Assembly: GCF_039631295.1 (NCBI RefSeq)
Contig: NZ_JBDIVE010000011.1
Span: 1-64,000, forward strand
DNA from: Viridibacterium sediminicola
GTDB taxonomy: Bacteria > Pseudomonadota > Gammaproteobacteria > Burkholderiales > Rhodocyclaceae
Length of the DNA: 64,000 bases
Reading direction: 5' to 3'
Shown piece after piece: positions 51,113-59,744 of the stretch. Made by a program: the position numbers and the translations under genes. How positions within the stretch are numbered: position 1 is the stretch's first letter; each line of letters starts with the position of its first letter. The notes beneath the pieces are model-generated. The model worked only from the letters and a program-made list of their open reading frames with translations, was not told the DNA's origin and did no database searches.

Positions 51113-52523
51113 CCGCGCCGGCGTCTGTGCGGCGCTTGTGCAGGAAGCGCTCCAGGCGCACGTCATTGGCATAGGCGACATTGATGCGCAGGTAAGGCGA
51201 GGCCTGTAGCTGCGGGCGGAAGATCTTGCCCGGCGCGAGCAGGATGCCGGCTTGCTCGGCCTGCTCGGCAACCGGCGTGGCGTCTTCGATGTCCGGCACC
51301 TTGGCCCAGATGAACACACCGCCATCCGGGTGACGAAATTGCAGACCCGCGCCTTCGAGCATGCGCGCAGTGCGCACGCTTTGTTCGGCGAGGCGGCCCT
51401 GCAGGCGTTCAATGTGTTTGCGGTAGTGGCCTTCGATGAGCAGGCGGTGAATGATCTGCTCGGTAAATTCCGAGGTGCTCACCGAGGTCAGCAGTTTGAT
51501 GTCGGCCAGTTCATCCGCAAGGTCTGGCGAGCAGGCCAGATAGCCGACGCGTACATTGGCTGACAGGGTCTTGGAAAAGCTGCTGATGTAGATCACCCGC
51601 TGCAGCTGGTCGAGCGCGGCGAGGCGCGCCGCCGGGCCGCTGTGAAAGTCGCCATAGGTGTCGTCCTCGACAATCATGAAATCCTGCCGCTCGGCTACCT
51701 GCAGCATGCGATAGGCCGTGGCCGGACTCAGATTGCTGCAAGTCGGGTTATGCATTACCGAGTGGGTGATGAACAGCTTGGGCTTGTGGGCAATCGCCAG
51801 CTGTTCGAGCGCCTGCGTGTCGGGGCCGTCTTCGCCGCGCGGAACGCCGATCAGATTGGCACCCAGCAGGCGCAGCGCGCCGAACAGGTTGAAATAGCCC
51901 GGATCATCGACCAGAACGGTGTCGCCTGCGCGCAGGTAGAAGCGCGCCACGATGTCCAGCGCCTGGGTGGCGCCGAGGGTCAGCACGATCTGCTCGGGCC
52001 GCGCTTCGACACCGATGCCGGCCAGGGTGATGCGCAGCTGTTCGCGCAGCGGCAGGAAACCGTTCGGCTCGCCATAGCAGCCGAAGCGCACGCTGTGGTC
52101 CTGGCCGCGAGTGAGCTGGCGCACTGCCTTGCTGACCGCATCGTTATCGAGCCAGCCCGGCGGCAGCCAGCCGACGCTGGCGCTGAGCATGCCCGGCGGC
52201 GCCGACAGCGAGCGGCGCATCAGCCAGGCGACGTCGATGGCGCGCTGGCGTTGGGCGGCGGGCAGGGCGGCGCTGGGCGCTTCGTCGCGCGGGCTGACGA
52301 AGAAGCCGGCGCCGCGCCGCGATTGCAGATAGCCCTGGGCGACCAGGCGGTCGTAGGCTTCGACGACGGTAAAACGGCTGATGCCATGGCGCTCGGCGAG
52401 CTGACGGATGGCCGGCAGGCGTGTGCCGGGGCGCAGCAGGCGATCATCGATCTGCGCACGCACGGCGCTGACGATCTGCTCGACCAGGGGATGGGCGTTT
52501 TCGCTGGAAAGGCTCAGTTGCAT
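51105..52523 (-). CDS. MocR-type regulator (GntR helix-turn-helix plus aminotransferase domain)
   Basis: This 472-aa protein has an N-terminal GntR-type winged helix (about 10-75, RPGTRLPAIRQLAERHGISR) and a C-terminal class I aminotransferase-like domain with the PLP lysine in SSFSKTLSANVRVGY (near 310). MocR regulators bind PLP or amino-donor ligands; known targets include pyridoxine and GABA genes. The target here is not apparent. ATG 52523 was chosen because GGAG lies 8 nt before it; an upstream in-frame ATG at 52544 is possible. A MITE lies about 110 bp upstream. Confidence 0.9.
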   Translation of the reverse strand: MQLSLSSENAHPLVEQIVSAVRAQIDDRLLRPGTRLPAIRQLAERHGISRFTVVEAYDRLVAQGYLQSRRGAGFFVSPRDEAPSAALPAAQRQRAIDVAWLMRRSLSAPPGMLSASVGWLPPGWLDNDAVSKAVRQLTRGQDHSVRFGCYGEPNGFLPLREQLRITLAGIGVEARPEQIVLTLGATQALDIVARFYLRAGDTVLVDDPGYFNLFGALRLLGANLIGVPRGEDGPDTQALEQLAIAHKPKLFITHSVMHNPTCSNLSPATAYRMLQVAERQDFMIVEDDTYGDFHSGPAARLAALDQLQRVIYISSFSKTLSANVRVGYLACSPDLADELADIKLLTSVSTSEFTEQIIHRLLIEGHYRKHIERLQGRLAEQSVRTARMLEGAGLQFRHPDGGVFIWAKVPDIEDATPVAEQAEQAGILLAPGKIFRPQLQASPYLRINVAYANDVRLERFLHKRRTDAGAAT

Positions 52524-52943
52524 GGAAAGCTCCGTACGCGTCATGGCGCTGGCACCAGTACAGCGCGTGAAATTGCCTGCCGGATTGTATCGGTTCAGGA
52601 TTTGAAGTGTCCGGTATTGTCTCCTAAAGCTTAGGGCGTGTTCACATCCACCCGGCGGATTGCGTTGAAGTACAGGGCTTGCCACGAGCTTGCCAAAAGC
52701 GGGCGCGCGACACAGTGCAGGGTGGCCCCCTGCACAAGGAGCGCAACGCAGTATGGCGAGCCCTGCACTTCAACCCTCCGGGCGGGCACTGAATTGGCCA
52801 CAGCACAGCGTTGCAGCTCCTCGTCAGGGGACCACCCTGACAGCGTCGCTGCGCCTTGTTCTGCGCCCAATTCAGTACCCGCGCAACCGTCGCGTGAATG
52901 TGAACACGCCCTAGCGCATTGGCGCAGATGAGAGGAGAAGATC
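52524..52943. other. Gap holding the MITE between the MocR gene and the next ORF
   Basis: Of this 420-bp gap, 282 bp (52632-52913) is the MITE-like element. The remainder is the MocR promoter region on the left and a 30-bp leader with GAGGAG before the next gene on the right. Confidence 0.75.
52632..52913. mobile_element. 282-bp MITE-like element with perfect 16-bp terminal inverted repeats
   Basis: TAGGGCGTGTTCACAT (52632-52647) and ATGTGAACACGCCCTA (52898-52913) are perfect inverted ends. Inside are nested inverted repeats: 52664-52684 with 52754-52774 (19 of 21), 52782-52797 with 52867-52882 (15 of 16), and a short GTCAGGG/CCCTGAC hairpin (52823-52841). No transposase is encoded. The outer TA on each side would fit TA target duplication as in IS630/Tc1-type elements, but could also be part of the ends. 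A 13-bp piece of the same end occurs at 21734-21746. Confidence 0.85.
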
Positions 52944-53366
52944 ATGTACAGCAAGCCGATGAACGAATCGCAGACATCCGCTACGCACGGGGTGCGCGCA
53001 CTGGCTGGAGTGCTGCTCAGCGTGTGTCTGCTGGCGCTTGCGGTGAGTCTGGGCAGTCTGGCGCGGGGCGCCTTGCAGGGCAATATTGAATCCCCGCTGC
53101 AGGCGCAGGATCATGCCAGCGGCCGTGTGTTCCAGCTGCTGCCTGGCGGCAGTGCGCTGCGCGTGCTCGACGTGCGTGCCGGCGTCAGCGAGATCGCCCG
53201 TCTGAGCCTGCCGCCGCAGCCGATCCATGCCCTGCGTTACGAGCCCGCGCAGCAGCAGCTGGTGGTGGAGACGGCGGGGCGCAATTATCGCTACGACGCA
53301 CGCGATTTTCAGCTGATTGACGATAGCGCACTGGCCGCCGTGTCCAGCCGCACGCTGCGCGACTGA
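52944..53366 (+). CDS. Membrane-anchored protein of unknown function
   Basis: This 140-aa protein has a single hydrophobic segment (about 19-41, ALAGVLLSVCLLALAVSLGS) and a periplasmic C-terminal domain (about 50-140) that appears beta-rich (RVFQLLPGGSALRVLDVRAG). The layout is that of a small photosynthetic-complex-assembly or similar anchored protein, but I cannot assign it. GAGGAG lies 10 nt before the ATG. It starts 30 bp after the MITE, which may affect its expression. Confidence 0.7.
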   Translation: MYSKPMNESQTSATHGVRALAGVLLSVCLLALAVSLGSLARGALQGNIESPLQAQDHASGRVFQLLPGGSALRVLDVRAGVSEIARLSLPPQPIHALRYEPAQQQLVVETAGRNYRYDARDFQLIDDSALAAVSSRTLRD

Positions 53367-53414
53367 AGCGGCGCGCCTGCGGCAGGCCTGATTGGAAAAT
53401 CTTGCGTGGGGCGC

Positions 53415-53459
53415 TTGACATCGGCGCGCAAATGCTCAATATTGAGAACCATTCGCATT
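53415..53459 (+). promoter_or_regulatory. bfd-bfr promoter with Fur-type box
   Basis: TTGACA (53415-53420) is followed at 16 bp by CAATAT (53437-53442). TGAGAACCATTCGCATT (53443-53459) resembles the Fur consensus TGAGAATnATTCTCATT with three differences, overlapping the transcription start. Fur-Fe would repress bfd-bfr, or the site may work in iron activation as in some bacteria. Confidence 0.65.
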
Positions 53460-53514
53460 CGCGAAGACTTGCGGGGCATTCTCCCGACAAGCTTATTGAA
53501 TGAGGCTGGCAATC

Positions 53515-53760
53515 ATGTACGTATGCGTTTGTAACGCAGTGACTGAACAAGACATCGCGACCGCAGTGGGGGCGGGCGCGCGTCGTTTACGTGATTTGCG
53601 CAGCAAGCTCGGTGTTGCGGCAGAATGTGGGCGTTGCGCAGAATGCGCGAATGCATGCTTGCGTCAGCTGACTTCAGCGGATGCGGAGCCCAAGGCCATC
53701 ATTCACCTGCACAGGAGCATCCCCCATGAAAGGCGACAAGAAAGTCTTGCAGCTGCTTAA
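53515..53760 (+). CDS. bfd: Bacterioferritin-associated ferredoxin
   Basis: This 81-aa [2Fe-2S] protein has the family ligands CVC (4-6) and CGRC with ECAN further on (C-x2-C). Bfd binds bacterioferritin and reduces its stored iron for release. ATG 53515 (MYVCVCNAV) is canonical. It overlaps bfr by 35 bp in another frame, so translation of the two is coupled. Confidence 0.9.
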   Translation: MYVCVCNAVTEQDIATAVGAGARRLRDLRSKLGVAAECGRCAECANACLRQLTSADAEPKAIIHLHRSIPHERRQESLAAA

Positions 53761-54205
53761 CCGCCAGCTCACCCATGAACTGACCGCCATCAACCAGTAC
53801 TTCCTGCACGCAAGGATCTACAAGAACTGGGGTTTCGAGAAACTCGGCAAGCACGAGTACAAGGAATCCATCGAAGAAATGCACCACGCCGACAAGCTGA
53901 TTGAGCGCATCCTGATGATCGAAGGCCTGCCCAATCTGCAAAACCTCGGCAAGCTGCTGATCGGCGAGAACGTGCCGGAATGCCTGGCCGGCGACCTCAA
54001 GCTGGAAACCGGTGCCCATGCCGACCTGAAGGAAGCCATTGCGCACTGTGAGTCGGTGCGTGATTTCGTCTCGCGTGACATCCTGCAGGACATCCTCGAC
54101 GACACCGAAGAGCACATCGACTACCTCGAAACCCAGCTTGAGCTGGTCGAGAAAGTCGGCCTGCAGAACTACCTGCAAAGCCAGATCGAAACCGAAGCGT
54201 CCTGA
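53726..54205 (+). CDS. bfr: Bacterioferritin
   Basis: This 159-aa protein forms the 24-subunit haem-containing iron store. The ferroxidase residues E18, E51 and H54 and the haem ligand M52 stand at the E. coli positions. The C-terminal GLQNYLQSQ is typical. AGGAG lies 8 nt before the ATG, inside bfd. The 35-bp overlap with bfd is unusually long. A hairpin terminator follows. Confidence 0.97.
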   Translation: MKGDKKVLQLLNRQLTHELTAINQYFLHARIYKNWGFEKLGKHEYKESIEEMHHADKLIERILMIEGLPNLQNLGKLLIGENVPECLAGDLKLETGAHADLKEAIAHCESVRDFVSRDILQDILDDTEEHIDYLETQLELVEKVGLQNYLQSQIETEAS

Positions 54206-54229
54206 TCCTTCAGGTCTGCTGCACACCTC

Positions 54230-54267
54230 GGGGCGTGTTTCCGCAAGGGATCACGCCCCTTGTTTTT
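54230..54267. terminator. Terminator after bfr, also at the msrQ 3' end
   Basis: GGGGCGTG (54230-54237) pairs with CACGCCCC (54252-54259), followed by TTGTTTTT. The msrQ stop codon (54251-54253) lies in its right arm, so the hairpin ends both convergent units. Confidence 0.8.
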
Positions 54268-54880
54268 GCGCGCCGGGCTTGTTGCGCAGCAGGCGGGCGG
54301 CGAGCAGGATGGCCAGCACAGCGGCATATATCAGCGGTTCGCGGATGTCGAGTTTGACCAGCCACCAGTAGTGCAATACGCCCAGCACGCCAACGGCATA
54401 CACGCTGCGATGCAGAAGCTGCCAGCGTTTGCCGCCGAGCAGGCGGATCATCGCGTTGAGTGAGGTCACGGCGAGCGGAATCATCAGCACGAAGGCGGCA
54501 AAGCCGACGGTGATGAAAGGGCGCTTCCATACATCTTTAAGGATGCCCGCCCAGTCGAAAAACTGGTCCAGCCAGAGGTAGGTGATCAGGTGCAGCACGC
54601 CGTAGAAAAAGGCGTAGAGCCCGAGCATGCGGCGCAGGCGTACCAGCCAGTTCCATTGCGTGAGTTTGCGCAGCGGCGTGATGGCGAGCGTGATCAGCAG
54701 GAAGCGCAGCAACCAGTCACCACTGCCGCGGGTGATTGCCTCAACCGGATTGGCGCCCAGATCGTCGTTGAAAAAACGCCAGCTGAGCAGCGCTGCGGGC
54801 AGCAGGCAGAGCAGGAAGACGATGTACTTGAGCTGGCTGATACGTGCTGGCGTGAGCTTGCGCAGATTGATTGAGAGCAT
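54251..54880 (-). CDS. msrQ: MsrQ, haem membrane subunit of the periplasmic methionine sulfoxide reductase
   Basis: This 209-aa integral membrane protein (formerly YedZ) has six predicted helices. Haem-ligand histidines are seen in VLHLITYLW, LLHRSVYAVG and VLHYWWLVK. It passes electrons from the quinone pool to MsrP. ATG 54880 was chosen; the in-frame extension upstream runs into the repeat at 54954-55076. It lies 244 bp after msrP on the same strand, separated from it by a palindromic repeat insertion. Confidence 0.93.
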   Translation of the reverse strand: MLSINLRKLTPARISQLKYIVFLLCLLPAALLSWRFFNDDLGANPVEAITRGSGDWLLRFLLITLAITPLRKLTQWNWLVRLRRMLGLYAFFYGVLHLITYLWLDQFFDWAGILKDVWKRPFITVGFAAFVLMIPLAVTSLNAMIRLLGGKRWQLLHRSVYAVGVLGVLHYWWLVKLDIREPLIYAAVLAILLAARLLRNKPGAQKQGA

Positions 54881-54953
54881 GGCGAAGGCCGGACTGAAGT
54901 GAGTCTTGGGTCTGCACATGCAGCGGACCCTTGATGAGCTTTTGGGCTTGGAG

Positions 54954-55076
54954 TTTTTGACGCGAAGGGCGCGGAGAAAACAAGGCAAGGTCCGCAAAGG
55001 AATACAAAGCGATGAACCCCAACATAAGATTCCCTTGGCGAGCCTTCGCTTTTCTTTGCGCCCTTCGCGTCAAAAA
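54954..55076. repeat. Dispersed palindromic repeat, copy 3, inside msrP-msrQ
   Basis: TTTTTGACGCGAAGGGCGC (54954-54972) is a perfect inverted match to GCGCCCTTCGCGTCAAAAA (55058-55076). Inner units are AAGGTCCGCAAAGGAA and the diverged TTCCCTTGGCGAGCCTT. It splits the msrPQ operon, and the T runs could reduce read-through into msrQ. Confidence 0.85.
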
Positions 55077-55124
55077 AACGTCTCTGACTCTCTGAGAGAC
55101 TGCGACGAGATCGCGAGCAGTTTT

Positions 55125-56054
55125 TCAGAAATTCTTCTTCAGATCCATGCCTGCATAGAGCGGGGCGACTTCGTTGTAGCCGTTGAACAGCAGGGTTTTG
55201 CGCTTGGTAAGTTCGCCGATGCGCCGCTCGCTGCCCTGGCTCCAGCGCGGGTGGTCGACGTCCGGGTTGACGTTGGAATAAAAGCCGTATTCGTTGGCGG
55301 CCGCCTTGTTCCAGGCCGTGCCGGGCATCTTGTCGGTGAGGCGGATGCGGACGATGGATTTGGCGCTCTTGAAACCGTACTTCCAGGGCACCACGAGGCG
55401 GATCGGCGCGCCATTCTGGTTCGGCAATTCTTCGCCGTAGAGACCGACCGCCATCAGGGTCAGCGGGTGCAGGGCTTCGTCCAGGCGCAGGCCTTCGGTG
55501 TAGGGCCAGTCGAGGATGGCGCGGTTGAGATTGGGCATGCTGGCCTTGTCGGCGACCGAGATGAACTCGACGAACTTGGCGCTGCCCAGCGGCTCGACGC
55601 GCTTGAGCAGGGTGGCGAGCGGAAAGCCGATCCAGGGAATCACCATCGACCAGCCTTCGACACAGCGCAGGCGGTAGATGCGTTCTTCGAGCGGGGCGAA
55701 CTTGAGCAGGTCGTCGATGGCTATGGTTTGCGGTTTGGCGCAGAGGCCTTCGATGCTCACCGTCCAGGGGCGCGTTTTCATCTTGCCGGCTACGCTCGCG
55801 GGCTCTTCCTTGTCGACCGAGAATTCATAGTAATTGTTGTAGCCCGTCACGTATTTGAGCGGCGTGTTCGCCTCGCCAGCCGGCTTGTATTGGCTGGCCA
55901 CCACATTGGGCAGCTTGGCGGCCTGCGCCAGCGCCGGGAAGCTCAGCGCTGCGCCGCCGATGGCGAGGGTCTGCAGGAATTCACGGCGGCCTTCGTAGAG
56001 CTCACGCGGGGTGATCTCGGAAGGGACGATGTCGCTGGGCTTGCGGATGAGCAT
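55125..56054 (-). CDS. msrP: MsrP, periplasmic molybdoenzyme subunit of methionine sulfoxide reductase
   Basis: This 309-aa sulfite-oxidase-family protein (formerly YedY) has a Tat signal (RREFLQTLAIGGAAL, 23-37). The molybdopterin-ligating Cys is C131 in RLRCVEGWSM. MsrP reduces oxidised methionine in periplasmic proteins after damage by hypochlorous acid and similar oxidants. It lies after the ECF sigma/anti-sigma pair on the same strand (84-bp gap), which suggests stress control by that sigma factor. Confidence 0.95.
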   Translation of the reverse strand: MLIRKPSDIVPSEITPRELYEGRREFLQTLAIGGAALSFPALAQAAKLPNVVASQYKPAGEANTPLKYVTGYNNYYEFSVDKEEPASVAGKMKTRPWTVSIEGLCAKPQTIAIDDLLKFAPLEERIYRLRCVEGWSMVIPWIGFPLATLLKRVEPLGSAKFVEFISVADKASMPNLNRAILDWPYTEGLRLDEALHPLTLMAVGLYGEELPNQNGAPIRLVVPWKYGFKSAKSIVRIRLTDKMPGTAWNKAAANEYGFYSNVNPDVDHPRWSQGSERRIGELTKRKTLLFNGYNEVAPLYAGMDLKKNF

Positions 56055-56138
56055 GGCGGACTCCTTGGGGTACTGCGTGTGTTGTTGTGTGTGCTGCGCT
56101 GTAGAGCAAGACCGATTCCGGGTACTGAAGTTCTGCCA

Positions 56139-56930
56139 TCACGGATTGAGCTGGCGATAGGTTTCCTGCGCCAGGGCGAGCAGCTTGTCGCGCGCGATGT
56201 CGCCGGAGAGTGCGTAGCTCAGCTGATCGTCGAGCCAGTAGAAGGTGCTGATCGTGCCTTCCTGGGCGAACTGGAACGAGGTTTCGCCGACGTTTCCCTT
56301 CTGCGTCCGCAGATACAGCGTCAGGCGCTGACCGGCATCGTTCTGGAACATGAACTGCGCCACCGGCCCGGTCTCGCTGGGCAGCAGCCGGCCGCCGACC
56401 AGGGCATAGCCCTGCGCGTTGAGCACCGGCACCTTGAGTGGCTGGCCGAGGCGTTTGGACAGCCAGGTGACGAGGTGGGCTTCTTCGTCGGCAGCGACTT
56501 CGACCGCGTGGCGCTTTTCCGGTACGTAGATGGCATGCGCCATGGCGGCGATGTGCGAAAGGCTGGCTTGCGGCGCAGCGGGCGGCGTGTCGCCCAGCTC
56601 GTAGCGCATCAACCAGCCGACGAGCAAGCCGATGCTCAGCCAGACGACCGCAGCGGCATAGCGCAGCGGCGAGCGATGTGCGGCGCGCCTGGCCGCACGC
56701 AGCAAATGCTGCGGTACCGCCGTGCGCGCGATGGGGTCGAAATGCTTGTGCAGGATCGCATCCTGCTGCTGCCAGGTGGCGACGCGCTGTGCGGCTTCGC
56801 GATTCTCGCGCAGCAGGTTTTCGGCGCGATTGCGGTCGTCGATGTCGAGGCGGTCATCGACGTAGCGCAGCAGCGCATCGTCGGTCGGCGAGAGTTCGCG
56901 TTCAGGCGTAGCGGGTGGTCGCTGCTTCAT
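56139..56930 (-). CDS. Anti-sigma factor, membrane-anchored
   Basis: This 263-aa protein has a cytoplasmic N-terminal anti-sigma-like region (LRYVDDRLDIDDRNRAENLL, about 21-40), one membrane helix (about 91-109) and a periplasmic C-terminal domain (about 120-263). No zinc-finger HxxxCxxC is seen, unlike typical ZAS anti-sigma factors. It overlaps the ECF sigma gene by 4 bp and probably holds that factor at the membrane until a periplasmic signal arrives. Confidence 0.82.
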   Translation of the reverse strand: MKQRPPATPERELSPTDDALLRYVDDRLDIDDRNRAENLLRENREAAQRVATWQQQDAILHKHFDPIARTAVPQHLLRAARRAAHRSPLRYAAAVVWLSIGLLVGWLMRYELGDTPPAAPQASLSHIAAMAHAIYVPEKRHAVEVAADEEAHLVTWLSKRLGQPLKVPVLNAQGYALVGGRLLPSETGPVAQFMFQNDAGQRLTLYLRTQKGNVGETSFQFAQEGTISTFYWLDDQLSYALSGDIARDKLLALAQETYRQLNP

Positions 56931-57427
56931 TTGACCACCTTCAGATGAGTGATGCTGACCTCGCCTTGCAAGGCGCCACGCAAGCGCTCGCGGGCGCGGA
57001 ACAGGCGCGACATGATGGTGCCGACCGGCACCCCGAGGACCTTGGCCGCTTCGGCGTAAGAGAGTTCTTCCAGCGTTACCAGCAGCAGGGCTTCGCGCTG
57101 CTCGGCGGGGACTTGCTGCAGGGCGCGGTCCAGATCGCGCAGCACCAGACCGTCTTCCTGCTCGGCGCGCACGGGCAGGTCGGGCAGCAGTTCGTCGGGG
57201 CGGTAATCGAGGTGGCCGGCGCTGCGCAGCTGATTGACGAAGATGTTGTGCATGATCGTGAACAGCCAGGCGCGCAGATTGCCCGGCCGCCACAGCAGCC
57301 AGCGCGACAGCGCGCGCTCGATCGTGTCCTGCACCAGATCATCCGCCCGCGAGGCGTCGCCGGTCAGCGCCCGCGCGTAGCGGCGCAGGCGCGGTATTTC
57401 GGCAATGATGTCTTCTTGTCTGTGCAT
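56927..57427 (-). CDS. ECF RNA polymerase sigma factor
   Basis: This 166-aa sigma-70-family factor has region 2 (LRRYARALTGDASRADDLVQD, about 12-32, seen with TIERALSRW) and region 4 with a helix-turn-helix (SYAEAAKVLGVPVGTIMSRLFRARERLR in two blocks). Start MHRQEDIIAEIP at 57427 was chosen; its ribosome site is weak, and an in-frame extension to 57577 exists. Position upstream of its anti-sigma and msrPQ suggests control of periplasmic protein repair. The target promoter is not identified here. Confidence 0.9.
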   Translation of the reverse strand: MHRQEDIIAEIPRLRRYARALTGDASRADDLVQDTIERALSRWLLWRPGNLRAWLFTIMHNIFVNQLRSAGHLDYRPDELLPDLPVRAEQEDGLVLRDLDRALQQVPAEQREALLLVTLEELSYAEAAKVLGVPVGTIMSRLFRARERLRGALQGEVSITHLKVVK

Positions 57428-57677
57428 GGCCGGCCGTAACACGAACACTCGTTGGGCGCCTCGGCAGCGCTGTTGATTCAGATCGTAGCAGCTCTTCTCG
57501 CCACGCGGCGCGCAGCGCGGGTTTTTGCTGCGCTGCAGCTGCCGGAATACGTAAGTGGGATGTAAGCTCGACTGCATCTAATCAGGGCCACAAAGGCTTT
57601 TTAAGCCTGGAGACAACTGAACACCACAAGTGCCCCGGATATTCCGGCGGCCACCAAACCCAAAGGAGACGTGTGAC

Positions 57678-59663
<1,986 letters not shown>

Positions 59664-59744
59664 GCCTGCGGGCCGGAATGAAGCGTTCCGGCCCATCGCG
59701 GGCGCAGCGCAGCAGGGGCGAGCGCGCTGTGCCAGGAGAATGTT

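Noticed and set aside
54906..56948. A 680-codon forward frame opposite msrP and the anti-sigma gene
   Set aside because: It is antisense to two recognised genes and runs through a repeat; no ribosome site or domain.
57540..57570. GTAAGTGGGATGTAAG as an ECF promoter for the sigma gene
   Set aside because: It faces acs rather than the sigma gene, and no second copy was found before msrP to support it.
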